This document shows positions 8,712 to 17,620 of a DNA stretch of 64,000 bases, one piece after another. Below the pieces are notes generated by a model. It was not told the origin of the DNA and ran no database searches. It saw nothing but the letters and a program-made list of their open reading frames with translations. Made by a program: the position numbers and the translations under genes. How positions within the stretch are numbered: the stretch's first letter is position 1; every line of letters begins with the position of its first letter. Source of the stretch: Trinickia sp. Y13 (GTDB lineage: Bacteria; Pseudomonadota; Gammaproteobacteria; Burkholderiales; Burkholderiaceae); assembly GCF_029522115.1 (NCBI RefSeq), contig NZ_JAKWFK010000005.1, forward strand, positions 186,001-250,000, read 5' to 3'.

Positions 8712-10340
8712 CTATGCCGCGGGTTGCCATCCGCCGCCGAGCGCCTTGTAAAGCGCGACGAGATCGGTTTCGAGTTGCGTTTGCGCCTGTATGAATTGCG
8801 ACCGCACTTGTGCCAATTGGCGTTGCGCATCGAGCACGTCGATGAAGCTGACAAAGCCTTTTCGATAGCGTTCGCGCGCAAGTGCGTAAGCGCTTTGTTG
8901 GGTGTCCACCGCGGTGGAGAGCGCATCGCGATGCGCAAGGTCCGTTCGATAGACGGCTAGCGCGTTGTCCACGTCGCGCAGTGCAACGAGAACGGCTTGC
9001 CGATAGGCGAGCGCGGCTTGCGCTTGGCGCGCGTTCGCGAGATGAAGATTGGCTACGAGCGCGCCGCCCGAAAAGACCGGCAGCGAAATCGCCGGTCCGA
9101 ACGAATAGAAAAGATGCGACCAGCGCGCGAGGTCCGACGCGTTGCTGGCGCGCGTGCCAATGTTCCCCGTCAGGGTGATGTCAGGGTAGAACTGCGCGAC
9201 GGCCACGCCGACATCGGCCGTCGCCGCATGCAATTGCGCTTCCGCCTGTCGAATGTCCGGGCGACGGCGCGCGAGGCTGGACGGCAGGCCGATCGGAATG
9301 CGCGGCGGTAGCGCTGGCAGGGGCGCCGGTTGCATGAGTTGCGCGTCGAGTGCGCCGGGGGCCGCGCCCACGAGCAACGCGAGACCGTTTTGCGCTTGAG
9401 CGATTTGGCCGTCGAAAGGCGCCACGCGCGCCTGCGCTTGCGCGAGATCGGCGGCGGCTTGCTGCACGTCCAGCGCGCTCGCGAGGCCCACCGAGGCGCG
9501 GCTTTTCGTCAACGCGAGCGTGTCGCGCGCGTCATCGGCCAGATGCGCCGCGATATCGCGCGCCGCTTGCGCCCCGCGCAGTTGCAGATACGTTTGCGCG
9601 ACTTCGGCCTCGAGCGACAGCAAGGCATCGTTGCGGCTCTCGCGTGCGGCGTCGACGGCCGCCGATGCGGCCTCGGCCGAGCGGCGCACGCGGCCGAACA
9701 AGTCGAGCTCCCAGGACGCGTCGAACCCTGCCTGCCAAAGGTTGACCGGTGACGTCAATCGATCGAGCACGTCGTTGGCCTGTCGTTGCAATGCAGGGCC
9801 GGTGCCGGGCGCCACTGCGTCGACCGGCGAATTCGGTGCGCCGAGTTGATCGACTTGGCTATAAACGCCGTTGGATTGCAGAAAACCTTTTAGGCCCAGT
9901 TGTTCCCGTTGATAGCTCGCGCTCGCGCGCAGGTTCGGTAGGCCTTGCGCCGCCGTGGACTGCATCTGCGTCCGTGCTTCGACGATGCGCAGCACCGCTT
10001 GCTGCAGATCGAGATTGCCTGCGTGCGCTTGCTCGATCAACGCGTCCAGCGTCGGATCGCGGAACGTGCGCCACCAGCGCGGATCGGGATCGCTATCCAT
10101 GTCGATGGCGGAGCGGGATGGTTCGTCCGGCGGCATCGCAGCGCGCGCGTCGCTCGCAGCGGAGGCGCTTCGGGCAGTGTCCGTCCGCGCGAGGTCGTGC
10201 CATGCCTCGGGCACTTGCGCTTGCGGCGGGTGAAAATCCGGTCCCACCGTGCATGCAGCCGACAGCGCACTGAGCGCGATCGGCAGTGCCATAACCAGCG
10301 TGCGCCGAACGTAGTTGCGGGCAGAGGCGAGCTTTTCCAC
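8712..10340 (-). CDS. Outer-membrane efflux lipoprotein (OprM/NodT family)
   Basis: 542 residues. An Arg-containing signal peptide ends in the lipobox LSAAC with Cys30, so the mature protein is lipid-anchored in the outer membrane. Two repeats of the outer-membrane-factor domain follow, with the family patterns PDPRWWRTFRDPTLDALI and RRPDIRQAEAQLHAATADVGVAVAQFYPDITL. Such trimers form the TolC-like exit duct for tripartite pumps. It starts at GTG (10340), one base after the stop of the DHA2 transporter gene, with GGGAGG overlapping that gene's end. It is the third gene of an emrA-emrB-outer-membrane-factor operon. The pump probably exports aromatic or hydrophobic compounds. Confidence 0.93.
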   Translation of the reverse strand: MEKLASARNYVRRTLVMALPIALSALSAACTVGPDFHPPQAQVPEAWHDLARTDTARSASAASDARAAMPPDEPSRSAIDMDSDPDPRWWRTFRDPTLDALIEQAHAGNLDLQQAVLRIVEARTQMQSTAAQGLPNLRASASYQREQLGLKGFLQSNGVYSQVDQLGAPNSPVDAVAPGTGPALQRQANDVLDRLTSPVNLWQAGFDASWELDLFGRVRRSAEAASAAVDAARESRNDALLSLEAEVAQTYLQLRGAQAARDIAAHLADDARDTLALTKSRASVGLASALDVQQAAADLAQAQARVAPFDGQIAQAQNGLALLVGAAPGALDAQLMQPAPLPALPPRIPIGLPSSLARRRPDIRQAEAQLHAATADVGVAVAQFYPDITLTGNIGTRASNASDLARWSHLFYSFGPAISLPVFSGGALVANLHLANARQAQAALAYRQAVLVALRDVDNALAVYRTDLAHRDALSTAVDTQQSAYALARERYRKGFVSFIDVLDAQRQLAQVRSQFIQAQTQLETDLVALYKALGGGWQPAA

Positions 10341-10341
10341 T

Positions 10342-11907
10342 TCAATGCCCTCCCGGTCCGCCGGCGGCCTTCACCGGTGAGAAGAAGAACATGAGCGGCA
10401 CGCAAAACACGCACAGAATGGCCAGCATGGAGAACACATCGACATAAGCCAAAATGGTCGCTTGCGAGACGAACGTTTGATACAGCATCCCATGTGCGGT
10501 TTGCTCGGCTTGCGCGCTCGGTTGGCCCAGCAGGGACGAAATGGTCGCCGTGCGAGCGTTCAGCGCGTCGGTGAAGTTCTGCGAGAGCGGCGTCATGTGC
10601 GAAGCGAGATGCGCCATGCGTGCTTGGGCACGCTCGCGCACGAGCGCCGTGGAGACGGAGATGCCGATGGATCCGGCGACGTTGCGAAACATCGTGAAGA
10701 GCGCCGATGCGTCGTTGTTCAGATCGCGCGGCACGCTTAGATACGCCAGGGCCGTGGTCGGCACGAACAAACAGCCGATCGCGAGCGATTGCGCGCTGCG
10801 CATCATGACCAAGGTTTTGTAGTCGATATCGGGCGTGAGCCAATGCGCGTAGGCGAGTGCTGCGGCAAGGAACGCGAAGCCCAGGCCGATGAAAAAGCGC
10901 GTCTCGACGTGCGGCATGATTTTGCTGATGATGGGAATTTCGAGCGTGATGAGGATCGCGCCCGGAGAGAGGACGAGTCCCGCAAGCGTGGCCGTGTAAC
11001 CGAGTCGCTGCTGCGCAAGCTGCGGGATCAATACGGCGCTGCCATACAAAATCATGGCGAAGGCGGCCATTGCCACGCTGCCGAGGGCGAAATTGCGATC
11101 CCGCAAGGGACTCAGCCGCACGACGGGGTGGCGCGCATAGCTGAGCCAGAGCGCCGCCCCCACCAGACCGATCGCGGCGAGCGCGGCGAATACGCGGATG
11201 AACGGCGATCCGAACCAATCTTCATCTTCGCCGCGATCGAGCATGACCTGCAAGCAACCGAGTCCGACGGCAAGGAGGCCGATGCCGATGTAATCGATCG
11301 AGAGCTTTTCATGCTTCGTTTGCGCCCAGGGAGGGTCCTCGACGAGCTGCTGCACGCCGAGCGTCGTCAAAATGCCGAACGGGACATTGAGCAGGAACAC
11401 CCAGCGCCACGAGAAGTGATCGGTGATCCAGCCCCCGAGCGTCGGCCCGAGCACTGGGGCGACGACGATCGCCACGGCCGATACCGAGAACGCGCGGGAA
11501 CGCTGGGCGGGCGGAAACGTATCGAGGATGATCGATTGTTGATTCGGCTGCAGTCCGCCGCCGAAAAATCCCTGCGCCACGCGAAAGACGATCAGCTCGC
11601 CCAGGTTGGTTGCGACACCGCAGAGAAAGGAGCAAACCGTGAACGCCACGATGCACAGCAGAAAGTAACGCTTGCGACCGAGCAGACGCGCGAAGAACGC
11701 GGAGATCGGCAAGACGATGCCGTTGGCGACGAGATATGACGTGAGTGTCCACGTAGCTTGATCGTAGCTCGCCGACATCGTGCCCGCGATATGCGGGAGC
11801 GCGACATTGACGATCGTCGTGTCGAGCACTTCCATGAAGGCGGCAAGCGTGACGACGACGGCGATGAGCCAAGGGTTCGCTCGCGGTTTCCAGTTTTCCT
11901 GCCCCAT
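10342..11907 (-). CDS. DHA2 family drug:H+ antiporter, EmrB/QacA type
   Basis: 521 residues with fourteen hydrophobic segments, as expected for DHA2 major facilitator proteins. Family motifs include the helix-1 start FMEVLDTTIVNVALPHIAG, LLGRKRYF after helix 2-3, and the antiporter motif C region VLGPTLGGWITDHFSWRWVF in helix 5. These proteins move hydrophobic drugs using the proton gradient, in complex with a periplasmic adaptor. It is followed directly by the outer-membrane lipoprotein and preceded 15 bp upstream by the EmrA-like adaptor. No dedicated regulator gene lies beside the operon. Confidence 0.93.
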   Translation of the reverse strand: MGQENWKPRANPWLIAVVVTLAAFMEVLDTTIVNVALPHIAGTMSASYDQATWTLTSYLVANGIVLPISAFFARLLGRKRYFLLCIVAFTVCSFLCGVATNLGELIVFRVAQGFFGGGLQPNQQSIILDTFPPAQRSRAFSVSAVAIVVAPVLGPTLGGWITDHFSWRWVFLLNVPFGILTTLGVQQLVEDPPWAQTKHEKLSIDYIGIGLLAVGLGCLQVMLDRGEDEDWFGSPFIRVFAALAAIGLVGAALWLSYARHPVVRLSPLRDRNFALGSVAMAAFAMILYGSAVLIPQLAQQRLGYTATLAGLVLSPGAILITLEIPIISKIMPHVETRFFIGLGFAFLAAALAYAHWLTPDIDYKTLVMMRSAQSLAIGCLFVPTTALAYLSVPRDLNNDASALFTMFRNVAGSIGISVSTALVRERAQARMAHLASHMTPLSQNFTDALNARTATISSLLGQPSAQAEQTAHGMLYQTFVSQATILAYVDVFSMLAILCVFCVPLMFFFSPVKAAGGPGGH

Positions 11908-11922
11908 CGATCGCCTCGCCCG

Positions 11923-13098
11923 TTACTTGAGGTAGACCGTTGGCTCGACCGAGAGGCCGAGCGGTAACGGATGATCGGTTGGCAGGCCGCTGTCGATGAC
12001 GATCTTTACAGGTACACGTTGCACGATTTTGACGAAATTGCCCGTGGCGTTTTCGGCCGGAAACGCGGAGAAGCGCGAGCCGCTTCCTTGCTGAATGCTG
12101 TCGACGTGACCGTGCAGTGTCAGGTCGGGGTAAGCATCGACGTCGATTTCCACCTTATCGCCGGGGCGCATCCTGGCGAGCTGAGATTCCTTGTAATTGG
12201 CCGTTACCCATAGCTGCGGCGTGACGATCGAAAACAACGAGGCGCCAGGTTGCAAAAAGGCGCCCAATTGCACGTTACGTCGGGTGATCCAGCCGTCGGA
12301 CGGCGCACGCACCTGACACCATGCGAGGTTGAGTTTGGCCTGCTCGAGCTGCGCCCGCGCTTGATCCACTTGGCGGCGGCGCTCCTCCACCGCGGCCACG
12401 GCTTGGCGAATTTGCTGAGCGACGAGCGATGCCGTGGCGAGCCGCGCATCCGCTTCTTTGACCGAGGCGCGCGCCGATGCCGCTTTCGCGTCGGCGGCAT
12501 CGATGCTCTGCTGCGACGTGGCGCGGGTATCGACCTGATGCTCGCGCTCGTACGATGCCTGCGCTTGTTTGAAGTCGGCGCGCGCCGAGGCCGTTTGCGC
12601 CTGTGCCTGCCGGTATTCGGCCGGGTAGCGCACGCGCGCGATATCGAGTTGGATCTGCGCCGTTTGCATTTGCGCCGTGGCGAGACCGAGTTGCGCGCGC
12701 GCCGCGTCCATCTGCGCGCGGTACTCGCGCGGGTCGATGTCCAGCAGCACGTCGCCCTTGTGAACGTAGACGTTATCGTCGACGTCGAGCTTGACGACAT
12801 AGCCGGCCACCTTGGGCGCGACCGTGATGGCGTTGCCGTCGGTGTAGGCATCGTCGGTGCTTTCTTGGTTGCGCGTCGCGAACCACCAGACGAAAGCCGC
12901 AACCGCGAGCAATACGATGACGACGGCCAAAATGATCAGCGGTTTTTTGCTGCGCGGCTTGCGTTCGTCGTCAGGGGCCCCACCGCCGGTCTTGCCGTGG
13001 CTCGCTCCGTCGTTTGCATCCTTGCTTTGCGGATTGCCGCCTTCGTCGCGTCGTTCGTCGTGAGCAGTTTCACGGGGAGAGTCGTCGGCGTCGGGCAT
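11923..13098 (-). CDS. HlyD/EmrA family periplasmic adaptor of the efflux pump
   Basis: 391 residues from the ATG at 13098. A charged, low-complexity cytoplasmic tail of about 50 residues is followed by one membrane segment (LIILAVVIVLLAVAAFVWWF), a biotinyl-lipoyl domain starting TDDAYTDGNAITVAPKVAGYV, a long Ala/Gln-rich coiled coil, then LAWCQVRAPSDGWITRRNVQLG and a beta-barrel domain ending in LGLSVEPTVYLK. This is the architecture of EmrA. The acidic/hydrophilic N-terminus is longer than that of E. coli EmrA. It is the first gene of the three-gene efflux operon. No strong ribosome-binding site precedes this ATG, so the start is the least certain part. Confidence 0.9.
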   Translation of the reverse strand: MPDADDSPRETAHDERRDEGGNPQSKDANDGASHGKTGGGAPDDERKPRSKKPLIILAVVIVLLAVAAFVWWFATRNQESTDDAYTDGNAITVAPKVAGYVVKLDVDDNVYVHKGDVLLDIDPREYRAQMDAARAQLGLATAQMQTAQIQLDIARVRYPAEYRQAQAQTASARADFKQAQASYEREHQVDTRATSQQSIDAADAKAASARASVKEADARLATASLVAQQIRQAVAAVEERRRQVDQARAQLEQAKLNLAWCQVRAPSDGWITRRNVQLGAFLQPGASLFSIVTPQLWVTANYKESQLARMRPGDKVEIDVDAYPDLTLHGHVDSIQQGSGSRFSAFPAENATGNFVKIVQRVPVKIVIDSGLPTDHPLPLGLSVEPTVYLK

Positions 13099-13293
13099 AA
13101 CAGGTCGTGATCGCAAAAACGATCGACGGCACGCAAACCGCGTACCCGAGCGCACGCAGCGCCCGTTTGCGTTGCATGGCGAAAAGCCCGGCGAGGCGAT
13201 GATCGGCCCGCACGGCGTCGGCCGACTGGCGCCTGCCAGCGGGCATGCGTATTGCGCGGCAACGCTCGTTTTCAAGCGTGTGGAGGACAGATC

Positions 13294-13563
13294 ATGTCGG
13301 ACCCGAACGGTAAGCAACCGGCTGAAAAAAACCACGAGGAGGCGCGCATCGATCACGGGGTGGACGAAACGTTTCCGGCGAGCGATCCGCCTGCCGTGGG
13401 CGGCGCGACGCGCGTCGATCCCGGTCGATCGCCCAAGCCTGGCGAAGGCGGATCTAGCGAGGACGGTGGCGGCAGCGACGACACCAAGGACGCGGGTGCG
13501 AAGCACGGGGCAGTCAACCCGAGCGCGGATAGCGACAACGGACTGGCCGGAATTGCGGGTTGA
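13294..13563 (+). CDS. Small acidic protein with VDETFPASDPPA motif
   Basis: 89 residues from the ATG at 13294, with GGAGG seven bases upstream. The core EARIDHGVDETFPASDPPAVGG is followed by a Gly/Asp/Ser-rich tail that looks disordered. I know the [DE]xFPASDPP motif from many short uncharacterised proteins of soil and plant-associated proteobacteria, and its function is unknown. The gene ends six bases before the CoxB start, so it is either the first cistron of the oxidase operon or ends at its promoter. It has no membrane segment and no cysteine. Confidence 0.75.
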   Translation: MSDPNGKQPAEKNHEEARIDHGVDETFPASDPPAVGGATRVDPGRSPKPGEGGSSEDGGGSDDTKDAGAKHGAVNPSADSDNGLAGIAG

Positions 13564-13569
13564 GCACCG

Positions 13570-14538
13570 ATGGCGATGAGCGTCGCGCCCCTTCAATATT
13601 TGACGCATGCGGCCGGGCCTGCGGCCGCGCCGACCTACCGGCTGGGTTGGGCCTTGATCGCGCTCGTGACGACGGTGATGGTGTTGATCGCCGTCCTGCT
13701 CGTCGCCGCGATCGCGAGGCGACGGCGCGCGATCGCGCCGGGCCAGGCCGAGCGGCTGCCTGCGGATTCAGGCGGCTTGCGGTGGCTTGCGATCGGGACC
13801 GGCGTGTCGTCGGTCGCGTTGTTCGCCGCGCTCGTCTATGCGATGGTCACCCTCGAGTCGGTCGCCTCACCCTCCCGCGAGGCGGGGTTGACGATCGTCG
13901 TCACTGCCTACGACTGGTGGTGGAAAGTCGATTATCCCGATGCCGAGGATCCGTCGCGTCAATTCGTCACAGCCAACGAAATCCATATTCCGGTCGGTGT
14001 GCCGGTGCGCGTCGAGCTTCGCAGCGCCGATGTGATTCATACGTTTTGGGCGCCCAAGCTCGCCGGGAAGACAGAGATGATCCCGGGCCAAACGAACGTC
14101 CAATGGATCGAAGCCGATGAACCCGGCGTCTACCGTGGTCAGTGCTCGCAGTTTTGCGGCGCGCAACACGCCCACATGGCGTTCGAAGTCGTCGCTCAAC
14201 CGCAGGCCGAGTTCGACGCATGGCGCGATGCCGAGCGGCGCGATGCGCAGGCTGCGACGACGCCCGATGCGCGGGCGGGTCAGCGCATTTTCGGTGAGCG
14301 CTGTGCGGGGTGCCATTCCGTGCACGGCTCGGATGCGTCCGGCATGCAAGCGCCCGACCTCACGCATTTGGCTTCGCGCCGCTTGATTGCCGCGGGCCAG
14401 ATGACGAACACGCCCGAGCACCGGCTCGATTGGATCGAGCACGCGCAGCGCATCAAGCCCGATTCGCTGATGCCGTCGATCGCCTTGCCTGCTTCCGAAG
14501 CGGCGGCGTTATCGGCCTATCTCTCCACTTTGCAGTGA
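13570..14538 (+). CDS. coxB: Cytochrome c oxidase subunit II with fused cytochrome c domain (caa3-type)
   Basis: 322 residues: two N-terminal membrane helices (about 26-48 and 72-94), a CuA cupredoxin domain, then a class I cytochrome c domain. The CuA ligands are visible at H157, C192, C196, H200 and M203. Haem c attaches at CAGCH (245-249), with M301 as the likely sixth ligand. Unusually, the centre of the Cys loop is C-S-Q-F-C: Q194 stands where most family members have the Glu that bridges CuA to the Mg2+ site. The subunit takes electrons from cytochrome c or quinol-linked donors into subunit I. First oxidase gene of the operon, 10 bp upstream of coxA. Confidence 0.93.
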   Translation: MAMSVAPLQYLTHAAGPAAAPTYRLGWALIALVTTVMVLIAVLLVAAIARRRRAIAPGQAERLPADSGGLRWLAIGTGVSSVALFAALVYAMVTLESVASPSREAGLTIVVTAYDWWWKVDYPDAEDPSRQFVTANEIHIPVGVPVRVELRSADVIHTFWAPKLAGKTEMIPGQTNVQWIEADEPGVYRGQCSQFCGAQHAHMAFEVVAQPQAEFDAWRDAERRDAQAATTPDARAGQRIFGERCAGCHSVHGSDASGMQAPDLTHLASRRLIAAGQMTNTPEHRLDWIEHAQRIKPDSLMPSIALPASEAAALSAYLSTLQ

Positions 14539-14548
14539 GCGAAGCACA

Positions 14549-16558
14549 ATGTCAGAGACGCCCATCTCCGCATTGCCCGGCGACCCGCCCGGCACCGTTC
14601 GCCTTTCCCGGCCGCTGCAACGCGGCGCGCTGGACGAAGCCGAGAAAGCGCGCTTGCATGAGCTGTGGGAGACGCGCCCGGGCTGGCGCGGATGGCTTTC
14701 GACGGTCGATCACAAAACCATCGGACTGCGCTACCTCGTTACGGCGTTCGTGTTCTTGCTGATCGGCGGGGTGGAAGCCCTCGTCATGCGGGTTCAGCTC
14801 GCGCGACCGAACGAGCACCTCCTCACACCCGAGCAATACAACCAGCTGTTTACGATGCACGGCGTGACGATGATCTTTCTTTACGCGCTGCCGGTGCTGT
14901 CCGGTTTTTCGAATTATCTGTGGCCGCTCGTGCTCGGCAGTCGCGACATGGCGTTTCCGCGGCTCAACGCGTTTTCGTATTGGGTGTTTCTATTTGCCGG
15001 CATCTTCCTCTATGCCAGTTTTCCACTTGGGCAGGGGGCGGATGCGGGCTGGTTCAATTACGTTCCGCTGTCGAGTTTGACCTATGACGTCGGCCCCAAC
15101 ATCGACGTCTACGCGCTCGGCATGGTGCTGCTCGGAGTCTCCACCTCCGTCGGCGCGGCTAACTTTGTCGTGACGTTGTTGCGCATGCGCGCCCCGGGCA
15201 TGTCGATCGATCGGATTCCCGTGCTGGTTTGGGGCACGTTGACCATTTCCGTCGGCAATCTGTTCGCGGTTCCTTCGGTGAGCCTGGCGTTCCTGATGCT
15301 GTGGCTCGATCGACGCATCGGCATGCATTTCTTCGACGTCACGGGCGGGGGTGGGCGCGCGCTGCTTTGGCAACATCTGTTTTGGATCTTCGCGCATCCA
15401 TGGGTGTATGTCGTGGTGCTGCCTGCTATGGGCATTGTCTCCGATGCGCTGCCGGTGTTTTGCCGCAGGCCGCTCGTGGGCTACGGACCCGTCGCGATCT
15501 CGACCGTGGCGACGATGGTGATCGGCTTCGTCGTATGGATCCATCACATGTTCGCGACGGGCCTGCCGCCGCTCGCGCTCGCGTTTTTCGGCTCGGCCAG
15601 CATGATTATCTCCATTCCGAGCGCTGTGGCGACGTTCGCTTGGATTGCCACGATCTGGCTTGGCCGTCCGGTATTCAAAACGCCGTTTTTGTTCTTTGCC
15701 GGATTCGTCTTGCTGTTCGTCATCGGCGGCGTATCGGGTGTCATGACCGCGGCCGTGCCGCTCGATTGGCAACTGACAGACACTTACTTCGTGGTCGCGC
15801 ACTTGCACTACGTGCTCATCGGCATCAACGTATTTCCGGTAGTGGGGGGCACCTATTTTTGGTTTCCGAAATTCACGGGCCGCATGATGAGTGAACGGCT
15901 TGGCCGCATCGCGTTCTGGCTCATGTTCGTCGGCTTCAATCTCGGCTTCTTTCCGATGCACATCGCCGGCTTGCTCGGCATGCCGCGCCGGATCTATACC
16001 TATCCGCCGGACATGGGCTGGAACACGGTCAACATGCTGACCTCGATCGGCTCTTTCGTCTTCGCCTTCGGCATTCTCGTGTTTCTCGTCGACCTCATTT
16101 ACAGCCTCAAGCGCGGGCCGATCGCAGGCGCCAATCCGTGGGACGCGCCCTCGCTTGAATGGTCCGTGCCTTCGCCGCCGCCGCCTTATAACTTCGCCGT
16201 CCTCCCGATCGTCGCGAGCCGGCACCCGTTGTGGGAAGCGCGCATGGAAGGCGAGGCCGACAAGCCGGCCGACGGGCGCTCGCATCTCGACGAAGGTTAC
16301 TTGCTCGTGCAGGGGCGCGAAGCGCTCGGCACCACGGCGTTGAGCGGCAAGCCCTACGTCATTCTGAAAATGCCCGAGGATTCGTACGCGCCGTTCATGT
16401 TGGGCTTGTTCGCCGCGTTGTTCTTCGCGGCGCTCGCGCTCGAGTGGTGGGGCGCTGCGCTTGCGATGTTGCTCGGCTGCGGGGTCTCGATTGCGGTCTG
16501 GCTTTGGCCGCAGCGCGAACTGATCCAACGCGAGCCCGCGCCCATAGAGGAGAGTTGA
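14549..16558 (+). CDS. coxA: Haem-copper oxidase subunit I, divergent in proton-channel residues
   Basis: 669 residues with at least twelve helices plus an extended C-terminus with two more hydrophobic segments near 607-645. Redox ligands are intact: H104 and H420 for low-spin haem, H418 for high-spin haem, and H283, H332 and H333 for CuB, with the cross-link Tyr at Y287. The D-channel entrance (N122, D133, N140) is present. However, the helix-VI motif that normally reads GHPEVY is AHPWVY, so the proton-relay Glu is W285. The K-channel motif PTGIK reads PSAVA (357-361), so the Lys is A361. The Mg2+ ligand His before DTYF is T410. Reduction of O2 looks possible, but proton pumping may be altered. 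Followed by coxC one base later. Confidence 0.93.
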   Translation: MSETPISALPGDPPGTVRLSRPLQRGALDEAEKARLHELWETRPGWRGWLSTVDHKTIGLRYLVTAFVFLLIGGVEALVMRVQLARPNEHLLTPEQYNQLFTMHGVTMIFLYALPVLSGFSNYLWPLVLGSRDMAFPRLNAFSYWVFLFAGIFLYASFPLGQGADAGWFNYVPLSSLTYDVGPNIDVYALGMVLLGVSTSVGAANFVVTLLRMRAPGMSIDRIPVLVWGTLTISVGNLFAVPSVSLAFLMLWLDRRIGMHFFDVTGGGGRALLWQHLFWIFAHPWVYVVVLPAMGIVSDALPVFCRRPLVGYGPVAISTVATMVIGFVVWIHHMFATGLPPLALAFFGSASMIISIPSAVATFAWIATIWLGRPVFKTPFLFFAGFVLLFVIGGVSGVMTAAVPLDWQLTDTYFVVAHLHYVLIGINVFPVVGGTYFWFPKFTGRMMSERLGRIAFWLMFVGFNLGFFPMHIAGLLGMPRRIYTYPPDMGWNTVNMLTSIGSFVFAFGILVFLVDLIYSLKRGPIAGANPWDAPSLEWSVPSPPPPYNFAVLPIVASRHPLWEARMEGEADKPADGRSHLDEGYLLVQGREALGTTALSGKPYVILKMPEDSYAPFMLGLFAALFFAALALEWWGAALAMLLGCGVSIAVWLWPQRELIQREPAPIEES

Positions 16559-16559
16559 A

Positions 16560-17174
16560 ATGAACGAGGATGCGCAAGCGGTTCTGCTGCGTCCGGCCAA
16601 TGCGCTGCCCGTCGGCAGTGCGGGCGAGCGCGCGAGCGGCTTGCTCGGATGCGCGATGCTGATTGCAACCGAGGCGGCGCTGTTCGGCTATTTGATCTTC
16701 TCGTACCTCTATCTGGCCGTGCAGCAGACGACGCACTGGCCGCCCGAGGGGTTGCCCAAGCTCGGCCTGTCGTCGGTCAACACGGCAATCCTCATCAGTA
16801 GCAGCGTGTTCGCCTGGCTGTGCGAGCGGTTCGTTCGCCGTCGAAAAAAGAAGTGGGCCGTGGCGGCGATGGCGGTAGCCGTGGCGCTCGGCGTGGTGTT
16901 CGTCGGCATTCAGTTGCACGAATGGCACGACCATCCTTATGGCCCCACGTCGCACCTTTACGGCTCGCTCTATTTCACGATCACGGGGTTTCATTTGGCC
17001 CACGTGATCGTCGGCATCTTCGTGCTGGTGTTGCTTGGATGGTGGACGGCACTCGGCTATTTCGACGAGCGCCGCCATGCCGCGCTGACCATTGGCAGCT
17101 TGTATTGGCACTTCGTCGATGTCGTGTGGCTCTTCATCTTCACGACGCTGTATTTGACGCCTTATTGGTTTTAG
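16560..17174 (+). CDS. coxC: Cytochrome c oxidase subunit III
   Basis: 204 residues with five membrane helices, the short form of subunit III. Conserved features are the acidic residue in MLIATEAALFG (helix 1 of the short form), FTITGFHLAHVIVGIF and YWHFVDVVWLFIF near the C-terminus, and a His-rich loop LHEWHDHPYG. Subunit III stabilises the oxidase core and proton uptake. GAGGAGAG lies within the end of coxA, which is separated from this start by only one base, so translation is probably coupled. Next comes a small membrane protein three bases after the stop. Confidence 0.92.
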   Translation: MNEDAQAVLLRPANALPVGSAGERASGLLGCAMLIATEAALFGYLIFSYLYLAVQQTTHWPPEGLPKLGLSSVNTAILISSSVFAWLCERFVRRRKKKWAVAAMAVAVALGVVFVGIQLHEWHDHPYGPTSHLYGSLYFTITGFHLAHVIVGIFVLVLLGWWTALGYFDERRHAALTIGSLYWHFVDVVWLFIFTTLYLTPYWF

Positions 17175-17177
17175 AAA

Positions 17178-17594
17178 ATGGAAGCGAAGCGCGCCGTAAG
17201 CGGCGAACCCGTTTCGAAATGGACGCTGACGGTCGGCGTGCTGGCGACGCCCGTCGCGTGGCTCCTGCAGATTTGCGCGGGCGAAGCGCTCATCGCTCAG
17301 ACCTGCTTTCCGCATGACGTGCCGTTGCGCGTGCCGCTCGCGCCGGCGGTGGGCTGGAGCGTCGTCGGCATGAGCGCGCTGTTGCTGATCGTCGGGGTGC
17401 TTGGCGCGTCGCTTGCATGGCGCAACTGGCGGCGCCTCGCGCGCACGCAGCGCAGCGAGCCGCCGGATGCGCCCGATACGAAGGTGGAGGGGCAAGCTTT
17501 CGTGGCAAGGGTGGGGCTCATGGCAAGCGGGTTGTTTCTGTTCGCCCTCGTGGCGACCGACGTCGCAACCGCGCTCGTCAAAGCGTGCCTCTGA
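17178..17594 (+). CDS. Small membrane protein of the oxidase operon, unknown function
   Basis: 138 residues with three hydrophobic segments: LTVGVLATPVAWLLQICAG (18-36), VGWSVVGMSALLLIVGVLGASLAW (55-78) and VGLMASGLFLFALVATDVATALV (near the C-terminus). There are Cys residues at ICAGEALIAQTCFP and at the last-but-one position. Its place between coxC and a multihaem cytochrome suggests an assembly or accessory role in the oxidase, which is inference only. It starts three bases after the coxC stop, and its TGA overlaps an ATG of the next frame. I do not recognise a named family. Confidence 0.75.
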   Translation: MEAKRAVSGEPVSKWTLTVGVLATPVAWLLQICAGEALIAQTCFPHDVPLRVPLAPAVGWSVVGMSALLLIVGVLGASLAWRNWRRLARTQRSEPPDAPDTKVEGQAFVARVGLMASGLFLFALVATDVATALVKACL

Positions 17595-17620
17595 TGCAAT
17601 GCGTCGATAACGAGGGAGAA

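Noticed and set aside
10789-11739. 316-codon plus-strand frame over the DHA2 transporter
   Set aside because: Antisense shadow rich in Glu, Arg and Asp; the transporter motifs are on the other strand.
14990-16600. 536-codon minus-strand frame over coxA
   Set aside because: The coxA translation has all expected haem and copper ligands and helices, while the opposite product is Arg/His/Asp-rich with no motif.
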